Source: Halieaceae bacterium UBA5044
GTDB lineage: Bacteria; Pseudomonadota; Gammaproteobacteria; Pseudomonadales; Halieaceae
Reading direction: 5' to 3'
NCBI GenBank assembly: GCA_002416125.1
Contig: DIBU01000015.1
Location: 124,001 to 188,000, forward strand
Length of the DNA: 64,000 nt
Shown here piece after piece: positions 16,214-23,903 of this stretch; position 1 is the first letter of the stretch; each line of letters starts with the position of its first letter. A program made the translations under genes and the position numbers. Under the pieces are notes generated by a model. The model had not been told where the DNA came from. It saw nothing but the letters and a program-made list of their open reading frames with translations, and made no database searches.

Positions 16214-17025
16214 GTACTTTCTCCCATGCCCAGAATATCCAGGGTCCCGCGCCAGGCCAGCGATCCGCCGTCGATCAGCCAGACCGCGCCATTGATAAAG
16301 CTTGCCGCAGGGCTCGCCAGAAAACAGACCAGCTCCGCCACATCTTCTGGCTTGCCCATGCGGGGTATCAGGTGCGTCAACGTCATGGTGTTCAACATGG
16401 CAGCCGGATCTGGCGCAGCTGCGAGGAAATCGTCAACCATTTTCGTGTGGATGGAACCCGGGCAGTAGCAGTTCACCCGAATGCCATCCGCCGCGAGGTC
16501 GACTGCAAGCATTTTGGTCATCTGCATGACCGCGCCTTTACTCGATCCATAGGCAACGCAGTTGGGGTAGCCGGCAATCGAACTGGTGGAACCCGCGTTA
16601 ATAATGGACGCCTGCGAACTGTCTCGCAGCCAGGGCAGCGCATATTTGGCACACAGCCAGGGGCCGAGAACGTTCACCGCCATCACCTTATCGAAGGTGC
16701 TGCGCGACATGGCCTCCAGGGTGAGCCCGTCACCGAGCATGCTCTCGTGGATACCTGCGTTGTTGTGCAGCACATCAATGCCGCCGAGCTGATCACCGGC
16801 GGCCTGCATCAGCGCTTGCACCTGAGCCTCGTCAGTAACATCGCAGTGCTGGTAATGCGCAACGCCACCCGCATCGCGAATGGACTGCACGACGGCGCGG
16901 CCATTCACGTCGTTGGTATCGGATACCATAACCCGAGCGCCATACCGTGCCGCGACCTGCGCAGTTCCTGCACCGATACCAGCGCCAGCACCGGTGATGA
17001 CAAAGTTCATTCCGCTTATCTGCAT
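16210..17025 (-). CDS. SDR family oxidoreductase, first gene of the eight-gene operon
   Basis: A 271-residue SDR with TGAGAGIGAG cofactor motif, NNAG, catalytic Ser in NAGSTSS and YGSSKGA for Tyr/Lys. It is the promoter-proximal gene of the chain of overlapping genes running to 10368, divergent from the TetR gene at 17150. It may oxidise a hydroxyl on the CoA ester or on the ring. An internal start at 17010 (MNFVITG) is possible but gives an unusually short N terminus. Confidence 0.85.
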   Translation of the reverse strand: MQISGMNFVITGAGAGIGAGTAQVAARYGARVMVSDTNDVNGRAVVQSIRDAGGVAHYQHCDVTDEAQVQALMQAAGDQLGGIDVLHNNAGIHESMLGDGLTLEAMSRSTFDKVMAVNVLGPWLCAKYALPWLRDSSQASIINAGSTSSIAGYPNCVAYGSSKGAVMQMTKMLAVDLAADGIRVNCYCPGSIHTKMVDDFLAAAPDPAAMLNTMTLTHLIPRMGKPEDVAELVCFLASPAASFINGAVWLIDGGSLAWRGTLDILGMGEST

Positions 17026-17053
17026 TATTGTTATCTCACTACTTTATGCAGGA

Positions 17054-17082
17054 AGCATAGATTCCATTTGAACATTGTTCAA
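17054..17082 (-). promoter_or_regulatory. Promoter for the SDR-to-Rieske operon
   Basis: Minus-strand -35 TTGAAC (17082-17077), a 17-base spacer and -10 TATGCT (17059-17054). The -35 is the right arm of the palindrome at 17068-17082, so a protein bound there would block RNA polymerase. Confidence 0.55.
17068..17082. promoter_or_regulatory. 15-bp palindromic operator in the divergent promoter region
   Basis: TTGAACATTGTTCAA is a perfect 7-1-7 palindrome between the SDR start at 17025 and the TetR start at 17150. A second inverted repeat, TGAAT-AAA-ATTCA, follows at 17091-17103. Both fit dimeric HTH repressor sites, most simply for the adjacent TetR protein acting on itself and on the divergent operon. 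Confidence 0.7.
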
Positions 17083-17149
17083 GATAATTTTGAATAAAAT
17101 TCAGGAAAAACTCTTGGCCGCTTTTGCGCCTAGCTGGTACAGTCAAATC

Positions 17150-17794
17150 ATGGTCTCATTTCCAGCAAAAGCACACTCTGCCGACAGTGATCTGGCTGCG
17201 CCCGCAACCTCCGTGCGCCGCGATACGCGCGGGGAAAAGCGCCGCCGACGGATTTACAAGTCACTGCACGACTGCATCATCAGCAAGGGCTACGTGAAAA
17301 CAACACTGGCCGACATCGCCGAAGGTGCCGGCATGACCGCCAGTCACCTGTTGTATTATTTCAACGGCAAAGAGGCGATTCTGGAGCAGTACTTTGCCAA
17401 CGTCGCGGTGCGTTTCCTCGAGCGCATCGAAGGCTTTGCGCAACACCCCGCTGAGCAACAGGTGCAGATGCTGGCCGATTTCTGGTTCAAGGGGGAAACC
17501 AGCACCCGACTGGAAATCGGTTTCATGTTGGAGTGCTTCGGCAATGCGGTGAATGATGACATCCTGCGCATTACCAAGGCGGACTTTGACAGCCGCTGCA
17601 AGGCGCACCTGGCGAATATTTTTGCGGCGGCCCCCAGGCTGCTGCTGGCTGACGCCAGGGATTCGGCAGAAATTGCCTACTCAATGATGATTGGCCTGCG
17701 CTCTGCCGTGTACTTCGATGACGATATCAGCCTGGAGCGGGCACACACCCTGTTCACGGAAACCGTGAACAGGATGAGTGGCTTCAGCGCCTGA
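17150..17794 (+). CDS. TetR/AcrR family transcriptional regulator
   Basis: A 214-residue regulator. The N-terminal HTH reads TTLADIAEGAGMTASHLLYYFNGKEAI (about residues 52-78), the standard TetR helix-turn-helix with the Y-Y-F-x-x-K-E ending. The C-terminal all-helical domain would bind the inducer, possibly an acyl-CoA. I start at the ATG at 17150; a longer frame beginning at 17075 would use a TTG inside the palindromic operator. It is divergent from the SDR-to-Rieske operon, the usual arrangement for a local repressor. Confidence 0.88.
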   Translation: MVSFPAKAHSADSDLAAPATSVRRDTRGEKRRRRIYKSLHDCIISKGYVKTTLADIAEGAGMTASHLLYYFNGKEAILEQYFANVAVRFLERIEGFAQHPAEQQVQMLADFWFKGETSTRLEIGFMLECFGNAVNDDILRITKADFDSRCKAHLANIFAAAPRLLLADARDSAEIAYSMMIGLRSAVYFDDDISLERAHTLFTETVNRMSGFSA

Positions 17795-17805
17795 AACGAC
17801 CGGCG

Positions 17806-18807
17806 TTAGCGCAGCCGGGGCAGGACCTTCTCGGCGATATACTGCAGGCGGCGGTTGCCTGATTCCAGCGATTCGCCGGGAAACTGCGCCCAGAAGTGAA
17901 TGTCGCGGATCATTGGATAATCTGCCACCAGCTTCTTCAGCTTTGTCACTGCCATATCCGCGTCCCACAACTCATACAGGCCGTTCTCGATTGCGGAGAA
18001 TACGTCGTCGTACAGCGTTGCCTGTTCCGGCGGGCCAAATGCGCCCCACTGGATGTAGGCATTGGTCTGGTACAGGATATGATCGGCGATGCGAGCGGCT
18101 TCCGCTTCCGGGTCCTCGGCAATAATCGCCCAGCAGCCGAGAATCACGCTCCCCTGGTCCAGCGACTTGCCCTGGGCCAGCAAGGCCTCGCAGTAATTAT
18201 CCAGCCCCAGCCCGCCGGTGGAGAGGAAGCCATCCGCGATGCGGGCTGCACGCTCGATCGCCGGCGGCGCCATGCCGCCGAGGAGAATCTTCGGCGTATG
18301 TACCGGGGCCGGCAGGACCTTGAGGTCACCGACATTGAAGCGTTTGCCGCTGAAATTGACCGGTTCGCCCGACCAGCTGCGGCGCAGCACTTCGATACCC
18401 TCTTCCACCAGGCTGGGACGGTGCGAAAGCTGGCGCCCGAACTGGTCAAACTCCAGTTGGCGGTAACCGATACCGACACCGAGATCGAAGCGGCCGCCAC
18501 TGAGCAGTGACACCGTCGCTGCGTCTTCTGCCATGCGCACCGGATCATGCAGTGGCAGCAGCATCAGGTTGGTGCCGATGTGCATGGCGCGTGTGCGCGC
18601 GGCGATGGCGGCGGCAATCACCAATGGCGACGGCGTGTAGCCATCCTCGCAGAAGTGGTGCTCGGTGAGCCAGACCGAGTTGAAGCCCAGGGCCTCGGCA
18701 TCCGCTATCTGGCCAAGGCGGCTGGCGTAGAAACTCTCGAAGTTTTCCTGCCACGGGGCCGGATTGCGAAAGTCGTACCAGAGTCCATAGTTTACAGTTG
18801 ATGTCAT
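17806..18807 (-). CDS. LLM class flavin-dependent oxidoreductase
   Basis: A 333-residue luciferase-like TIM-barrel protein: GFNSVWLTEHHFCEDGY near residues 38-54, GTNLMLLPLHDPVRMAEDAA, GRFDLGVGIGYR and the PAPVHTPKILLGG strand typical of F420/FMN-dependent monooxygenases. It probably uses reduced flavin and O2 to oxygenate a substrate, for example Baeyer-Villiger-type insertion or hydroxylation; the needed flavin reductase is not nearby. GGGAGGT precedes the ATG at 18807. It is the last gene of the operon from 23711 and converges on the TetR gene at 17150-17794. Confidence 0.85.
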   Translation of the reverse strand: MTSTVNYGLWYDFRNPAPWQENFESFYASRLGQIADAEALGFNSVWLTEHHFCEDGYTPSPLVIAAAIAARTRAMHIGTNLMLLPLHDPVRMAEDAATVSLLSGGRFDLGVGIGYRQLEFDQFGRQLSHRPSLVEEGIEVLRRSWSGEPVNFSGKRFNVGDLKVLPAPVHTPKILLGGMAPPAIERAARIADGFLSTGGLGLDNYCEALLAQGKSLDQGSVILGCWAIIAEDPEAEAARIADHILYQTNAYIQWGAFGPPEQATLYDDVFSAIENGLYELWDADMAVTKLKKLVADYPMIRDIHFWAQFPGESLESGNRRLQYIAEKVLPRLR

Positions 18808-18825
18808 GAACGAGACCTCCCGGGC

Positions 18826-19632
18826 TCAGGCTAGTTCTGCCAGAAAAGCCAGCAGATCACGGTTGTAGTCCTCGGCAACTTCGATGAACGGCGCGTGCCC
18901 TACGCCTTCGTATTCCACCAGCCGGGCACGGGCGTTGTTGGCGCCCACCCAGCGACAGATATCCGGCGCAACGAAGGCATCCTGCGTGCCGACAAAGGAA
19001 AGAATGGGCACATCGAGGGCGGCAAGCTGGGCGCGCTGATCCAGCGGCGCGAGTTGCGCCAGCGTCTGGTGCGCCAGTGGCGAAGCTTCGCAGAACACAC
19101 GCCACATCCAGTCAGTGATGGCGGGCGCCACCTCTTTGGCGCAGACCGCGTGTACCAGACCGGCGAGGAAACCAATGCGATCGGCCTGCAGCGCAGCGAC
19201 GGTGCCCGCCATATCCGCCTCGGTGCCGCCCAGGGGAAGATCGGGCTTCTGCACATAGATGGGCGTGGCACCACCGGTCAGCACGACACCATTGCAGCGG
19301 CTGCCGAGCCGGCTCGCCGCTTCCACCGCAACCGCGCCACCCAGCGACCAGCCGTTGAGCACGACGGAGGCCAGGCCGAGTTGATCCACCAGGGCGACGA
19401 CGTCACCGGCGATGGCATTGATGCCCATATCGGCGAAATCCTTGTCCGAGGCACCACAGCCCCGGTGGTCCAGCATGACAACGCGATGCCCCGCCGCCAA
19501 CAGCGCTGGCAGGGTGTTATCCCACGCACGGCAGCTGAAACCCCAGCCGTGGATCAGCAGTACAGCGCTGCTGCCAACCCCGTAATCCTCGAAGTACACA
19601 TTCTTGCCACAATCGGTCTGCAGATAGGACAT
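18826..19632 (-). CDS. Alpha/beta hydrolase
   Basis: A 268-residue alpha/beta hydrolase fold: oxyanion HGWGFSC (28-34), nucleophile elbow GWSLGG with Ser96, a C-terminal FVGTQDAFVAP acid region and His in GVGHAPF. No signal peptide, so it is cytoplasmic. It could hydrolyse a lactone formed by the neighbouring flavin monooxygenase, or a C-C bond or ester; this pairing is a common one in ring-opening pathways but is an inference here. It lies 4 bases from the TetR gene and 18 from the monooxygenase gene. Confidence 0.85.
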   Translation of the reverse strand: MSYLQTDCGKNVYFEDYGVGSSAVLLIHGWGFSCRAWDNTLPALLAAGHRVVMLDHRGCGASDKDFADMGINAIAGDVVALVDQLGLASVVLNGWSLGGAVAVEAASRLGSRCNGVVLTGGATPIYVQKPDLPLGGTEADMAGTVAALQADRIGFLAGLVHAVCAKEVAPAITDWMWRVFCEASPLAHQTLAQLAPLDQRAQLAALDVPILSFVGTQDAFVAPDICRWVGANNARARLVEYEGVGHAPFIEVAEDYNRDLLAFLAELA

Positions 19633-19636
19633 GAGA

Positions 19637-20284
19637 TTACCCTTTATTACTGAGAAGTCGTTTTATGGTGGTTTCGTAGTCACTGAAGACGGCGTGCAGA
19701 TCCAGCGCCTCGGCATTCACCAGCCACTGGTAGATGATGCCGAAAATAAAGGCGTTGAACTGCACCGAAAACTGTTCCGGGTTGATCACCGGGTCGATCT
19801 CGCCATCCTCGATACCCTGCCGCACCCAGCGGGCGGCGTCTTCGCGGTAGATGCGGTGATGGTCCGACAGTTTGTTGCGTATTTTGGAGTCGTGGCCCAG
19901 CGACTCATACCAGAGTATGTACATGGCGCGCATGTAACTGGCCTCTGCCGTGAGGAAATCGCGCAGTGCATGCAGCGCACCCAGCACGGCCTCGGTGCCG
20001 GTCTTGCCCCCGACGTAGCTGGTAAGGTGCTCTTTCCAGCGGCCATCAAACCGCACGAAGAGCTTGTTCAGGAACCCTTCCTTCGAGCCGAAGCGGGAAT
20101 GTGCCAGTCCCCGGCTGTATCCGGCAAGCTCACCGATCTCCTTGAGCGTCGTGCGCTCGGTGCCCCGCTCGATAATCAGCTGGATCGCCGCCTCGAACAT
20201 GCGCTTGTCGGAGAGCGCCGTTCTCTCCGCCTGCGTCCTGCGACGCGCACCGGACTCCACCGCCCGCTTCCCTGCTACTCCCAT
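19637..20284 (-). CDS. TetR/AcrR family transcriptional regulator
   Basis: A 215-residue TetR protein with HTH TTLKEIGELAGYSRGLAHSRF and a C-terminal ligand domain of the TetR_C type. I start at the ATG at 20284, which has GGGAGGAG 5 bases upstream; a TTG at 20299 is the only longer option. It is encoded inside the operon from 23711, so it probably controls that operon in a feedback loop through the operator at 23746-23764, and the matching site at 4779-4797. It shares little more than the HTH with the TetR protein at 17150-17794. Confidence 0.87.
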   Translation of the reverse strand: MGVAGKRAVESGARRRTQAERTALSDKRMFEAAIQLIIERGTERTTLKEIGELAGYSRGLAHSRFGSKEGFLNKLFVRFDGRWKEHLTSYVGGKTGTEAVLGALHALRDFLTAEASYMRAMYILWYESLGHDSKIRNKLSDHHRIYREDAARWVRQGIEDGEIDPVINPEQFSVQFNAFIFGIIYQWLVNAEALDLHAVFSDYETTIKRLLSNKG

Positions 20285-20329
20285 CCGCACTCCTCCCAAT
20301 CCTGCAGCGCTGATAAAGCGCAGCGACCG

Positions 20330-21943
20330 CTATTTTACGTAACCGACGTCGTATTCTCCGGCTGCGTGGCACGCGCGCAACACTTTCTTGTCGAGTTTGC
20401 CGACACTGGTCTTGGGGATCTCCTCGACAAACGCCCAATACTCGGGAATCCAGAACTTCGCCACGCGGTCAGCGAGAAATTCCCGCAAATCCGCCGGCGA
20501 AACCGTGGACTCCGGTACCACAATGGCTAGCGGCCGCTCCTGCCAGCGGGGATCATCCGTGGCGATCACCGCCACCTCACGCACTGCCGGGTGTGCCAGC
20601 AGGGCGTTCTCGAGATCCACCGAGGAAATCCACTCCCCACCGGATTTGATGACATCCTTGGTGCGGTCAGTGAGCTGCACAAAGTGCTTCTCATCGATAT
20701 GCCCGACGTCGCCGGTACGTAACCAGCCGTCCGCCGTGAATGAGTCTTCCGCACTGTTCTTATGGTAGGTGCCCGTAATCCACGGACCGCGTAACTGCAG
20801 TTCACCAACATCGCGCCCATTATGCGGTAGCGCCTTGCCCTCGGCATCCACGACCCTCACCTGCACGCCGGGGACCGGGCGGCCACTCTTGGCACGCCAG
20901 GGCGTCTCCCCGCCGGGGCCTGGATCCCGGGGCGGATGTGACAGATGGCAGAGCGGACTGGTTTCCGTCATGCCCCAACCCTGCAGCACGGGAACGCCCC
21001 AGCGTTCGCGCGCGGCATCAATCAGCGACGGCGCTACAGCCGCCCCGCCGCAGACCAGCATGCGAAAACTGTCCATCTGCAGGCCGGTATCACGGGAGGC
21101 ACGCAGCAGATCCGAGAGTATGGTGGGCACCGTGGCGGTGAAGGTAGGCTGCTCGGCGCGGATCATCGCCTCGATGCCTGCAGCCTGGAGGTGCGGCCCC
21201 GGTAGAATGAAGTCGCTGCCGCTGAGCCAGCCGCTGTAGGGCAGCCCCCAGGCGTTGGCGTGGAACATGGGCGGCAGCAACAGTATGCGATCGCGCTCGT
21301 TGATGCCGAACGTGTCGGTGGCTCGGGAGGCCAGCGAATGGACAAAGGTCGTCTTGTGGCTGTAGACAACCCCTTTGGGATTGCCCGTGGTGCCGCTGGT
21401 ATAGCACACCGCCGCGGCGGCGGTTTCATTCAGTTCGGGCCAGTCAAAGCCCCGCGTCTGCGCAGAAAGGGCCCGTGCATAGCTGCTTGCGGGAATGCCA
21501 CCCACTGACTGTTCATCGCCACCGACCAGCAGAATGTGCTCGACTGTCGTCAGCAGCGGCACGACCGGGAGGAACAGGTCCAGCAGGCTCGCGTCCAGGA
21601 TCACCACCCGGTTCTCCGCGTGATTGATGACCCAGGCGACCTGCTCGGCCGAAAGTCGTATGTTGACCGTATGCATAACGGCGCCCATGGAGGGTATCGC
21701 CAGATAGGCTTCCATGTGCGCCAGATTGTTCCAGCTGAAGGTGGCGACACGGTCACCCTGAGTGATACCCAGCGCGGCGAGCGCTCCGGCCAATTGCTCC
21801 GCGCGTGCCGCCACGTCGCGGTAGCTGGACCATGTGGTTACCTCGCCATCAAAGACACCCACGCGGCTGTCGGGGAATACTGCCGCACCGTGCTCCATGA
21901 TCATGCGAACCGTCATGGGCATGTGCATCATTGTTGCCAACAT
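20330..21943 (-). CDS. Long-chain-type acyl-CoA synthetase (AMP-binding)
   Basis: A 537-residue adenylate-forming ligase: P-loop CYTSGTTGNPKGVVYSH, GWGMTETSPL, LRTGDVGHIDE and the C-terminal VGKLDKKVLR with the catalytic Lys. The pattern (MPMTVRMIMEHG start, FPDSRVG) resembles the medium/long-chain fatty acyl-CoA ligase group. AAGGAG precedes the ATG at 21943. It would activate a second acid in the pathway, or the same acid in another chain-length form, before the dehydrogenase at 23904 acts. It sits between the kinase-like gene and the TetR gene. Confidence 0.9.
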   Translation of the reverse strand: MLATMMHMPMTVRMIMEHGAAVFPDSRVGVFDGEVTTWSSYRDVAARAEQLAGALAALGITQGDRVATFSWNNLAHMEAYLAIPSMGAVMHTVNIRLSAEQVAWVINHAENRVVILDASLLDLFLPVVPLLTTVEHILLVGGDEQSVGGIPASSYARALSAQTRGFDWPELNETAAAAVCYTSGTTGNPKGVVYSHKTTFVHSLASRATDTFGINERDRILLLPPMFHANAWGLPYSGWLSGSDFILPGPHLQAAGIEAMIRAEQPTFTATVPTILSDLLRASRDTGLQMDSFRMLVCGGAAVAPSLIDAARERWGVPVLQGWGMTETSPLCHLSHPPRDPGPGGETPWRAKSGRPVPGVQVRVVDAEGKALPHNGRDVGELQLRGPWITGTYHKNSAEDSFTADGWLRTGDVGHIDEKHFVQLTDRTKDVIKSGGEWISSVDLENALLAHPAVREVAVIATDDPRWQERPLAIVVPESTVSPADLREFLADRVAKFWIPEYWAFVEEIPKTSVGKLDKKVLRACHAAGEYDVGYVK

Positions 21944-21957
21944 GGAAAAGCGTCTCC

Positions 21958-22983
21958 TTACCAGTCGCCGCGCGCAGCCGCCGCGGCTTCCTGTAACAGT
22001 GCGGGCACGTCGTATTCCAGCCCCCTGGCATAGGCCGAGTCGACCTTGCCTTCACAGTACAGTGCGTAGGCACCCTCCACGATCGCCGCCAGGCGCCAGA
22101 AGGCGAAGCACAGATAGAAATCCAGATTGGCCAGCGGGTAGCCCGTGGCGGCACCCCAACGCTCGGCCAACACCCGCCGGGACAAGACACCCTCTCGCCG
22201 GCTGACCGCCTGGATGTGACTGAACCCCGGGGGGTCCAGTTCGCGCGGCCCCCAGAACATGAGGAACAGGCCCAGGTCGGCGAGCGGATCCCCGATCGTT
22301 GCCAGCTCCCAGTCGATGACCGCTGCCAATCCGGGGCGTTCCGGGTGTGACAGCGTGTTGTCCAGATGGTAGTCGCCGTGCACCAACCCCACGGGGCCTG
22401 AGGCGGGTATATGCTGCAACAGCCAGCCGGCCAGTTCATCCAGCAGCGGGAGGTCGCGCACGGGGGACTCCGCGCGAGCCTTGCGCCAGCGGGTGATCTG
22501 CCGCTGCAGAAAGTTCTCGGGGTTCCCGAAGCGCTCCAGACCAATCGACTGCCAGGGCGCCGTGTGGATAGCCGCCAGTTCGTCGATCAGGTCCTCACCC
22601 AGCCGGTTCACACTCGCGGCCGTGTCCGGGTAGGGCCCGGGCAGGGTGTCGGTGATTGCCACCCCGTTGACGTGGGACACCAGCAAGAAGGGGCGACCAA
22701 TGACCGACACGTCCTCGCACCAGCCGACTACGCGCGGCGCTTTGACGTGGCCCTGGATGGCGCGCAGCACGGTCGCCTCACGCTCGATACCCCGATGCGA
22801 TGTGGCGGAAATCGCGTTTTCCGGCGGAGTGCGCAATACCAGCGGCCCGTCATCCGTATCCAGCAGCAGCGTCAGGTTCGCATTGCCGCCGCTCAGGGCG
22901 CGGGTCACGCGCGCACCCGTGACGCCGGCCTCTGCAGCAATCCACGTGGCCAGCGGCGCATCGAATGGGTGGCCCGCCGTCAT
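21958..22983 (-). CDS. APH-family phosphotransferase (ACAD10/11- and LvaA-like)
   Basis: A 341-residue kinase-like protein. Catalytic loop GLVHGDYHLDNTL and the Mg-binding AVIDWELATIGDPLADLG are intact, as is the N-terminal glycine/nucleotide region (GGNANLTLLLD). Proteins of this group next to acyl-CoA dehydrogenases resemble the kinase domain of ACAD10/11 and bacterial LvaA, which phosphorylate 4-hydroxyacyl-CoAs so that the dehydrogenase-like partner can remove the phosphate. The ATG overlaps the SDR stop (22980-22983), and an acyl-CoA dehydrogenase is encoded divergently. An antibiotic-resistance role is unlikely. Confidence 0.82.
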   Translation of the reverse strand: MTAGHPFDAPLATWIAAEAGVTGARVTRALSGGNANLTLLLDTDDGPLVLRTPPENAISATSHRGIEREATVLRAIQGHVKAPRVVGWCEDVSVIGRPFLLVSHVNGVAITDTLPGPYPDTAASVNRLGEDLIDELAAIHTAPWQSIGLERFGNPENFLQRQITRWRKARAESPVRDLPLLDELAGWLLQHIPASGPVGLVHGDYHLDNTLSHPERPGLAAVIDWELATIGDPLADLGLFLMFWGPRELDPPGFSHIQAVSRREGVLSRRVLAERWGAATGYPLANLDFYLCFAFWRLAAIVEGAYALYCEGKVDSAYARGLEYDVPALLQEAAAAARGDW

Positions 22984-23711
22984 CCCGCCACCCCGAAGCT
23001 GCTCATCAGACCGCCGTCAACGGGCACGAAGGCCCCGGTCATATAGCGGGCCCGGGCTACGGCATCAACCACCTGCGCGATCTCTTCCGGCTGGCCGTAG
23101 CGGCCCAGCGGTATCGTCTGTCGCATGGCTTCCAGGGCTTTTTCAGACAGACCTCCCGTCATCTCGGTCAGCACCAGCCCCGGAATCACCAGATTCACAG
23201 TAATGGCGCGCGCGGCATATTCAATCGCCAGGGCGCGGGTAAGCCCGGCCAGGCCCGCCTTCGACGCCGCGTAGGCAGAGTCGCCCGGGAAACCGCGGAA
23301 CCCCACGACCGCGCCGATATTGATGATGGCGCCACCTTCACCCAGGTGCGGGTCGGCCGCGCGGATGACATTCACCGCGCCTTTCAGGTTGACGTCGACG
23401 ACGCTTTCCCAGTCTTCCAGCGCAATGCGTCCTATGCGTCCACCGCGGTGCAGCCCGGCGTTGTTCACCAGTACGTCGACCCGGCCCCAACGCTGGACCA
23501 CCGACGCCATCGCCGCCGCCACGGCTGCCGCATCACTGACGTCGGCGCGACAGGCCATGCAGTGACTGCCGAGGGACTCCGCCAGGGCAATGACATCCTC
23601 CCCCCGCGCCACCAGCGCGACCTTGTCGCCGGACTGCAGCGCGCACTCGGCTATCGCTCGCCCGATTCCGCGCGATGCCCCGGTAATGAACCAGATTTTT
23701 TCGTCTACCAT
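22980..23711 (-). CDS. SDR family oxidoreductase, first gene of its operon
   Basis: A 243-residue SDR: FITGASRGIGRAI (8-20), NNAGLHRGG, catalytic Ser/Thr region GAVVGFRG and YAASKAGL for Tyr/Lys. The overall sequence is of the FabG/3-oxoacyl-ACP reductase group, so it may act on a 3-hydroxyacyl-CoA. It starts at 23711, about 35 bases from the operator at 23746-23764, and overlaps the kinase-like gene by 4 bases. Confidence 0.85.
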   Translation of the reverse strand: MVDEKIWFITGASRGIGRAIAECALQSGDKVALVARGEDVIALAESLGSHCMACRADVSDAAAVAAAMASVVQRWGRVDVLVNNAGLHRGGRIGRIALEDWESVVDVNLKGAVNVIRAADPHLGEGGAIINIGAVVGFRGFPGDSAYAASKAGLAGLTRALAIEYAARAITVNLVIPGLVLTEMTGGLSEKALEAMRQTIPLGRYGQPEEIAQVVDAVARARYMTGAFVPVDGGLMSSFGVAG

Positions 23712-23745
23712 TGTTTCACTACTACCCGAATGAGTTTATTATTTG

Positions 23746-23764
23746 CTTGTTTGCATCTAACAAG
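23746..23764. promoter_or_regulatory. 19-bp operator shared with 4779-4797
   Basis: CTTGTTTGCATCTAACAAG is a perfect 6-7-6 inverted repeat (CTTGTT / AACAAG). It lies between the divergent SDR operon and the acyl-CoA dehydrogenase gene, overlaps the minus-strand -10, and also sits in the spacer of a possible plus-strand promoter (TTGCTT at 23743-23748, TAAACT at 23767-23772). Confidence 0.75.
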
Positions 23765-23790
23765 TCTAAACTAGGCTTCACGCAAGTCAA
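23763..23790 (-). promoter_or_regulatory. Sigma-70-type promoter for the 23711-17806 operon
   Basis: Minus-strand -35 TTGACT (23790-23785), a 16-base spacer, and -10 TAGACT (23768-23763). Element spacing and operator overlap are the same as at 4796-4823. Confidence 0.7.
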
Positions 23791-23903
23791 GCAAAACACG
23801 AGCAACACGCCCGGAGGGCTGAACAGGCTGGCGCAGTGTCCCCAACCCATGCCGGGAACAGCCGCCAAGCTCAACCAGAAACCAAACCATAAAGGATATC
23901 ATC

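Noticed and set aside
17075..17149. TTG start at 17075 for the TetR gene
   Set aside because: The start would fall within the palindromic operator and give a long N-terminal tail unusual for TetR proteins; ATG 17150 gives a normal length.
21958..22983. Aminoglycoside-resistance kinase
   Set aside because: It shares the APH fold, but overlap with catabolic genes and a divergent acyl-CoA dehydrogenase point to the ACAD10/11 and LvaA group.
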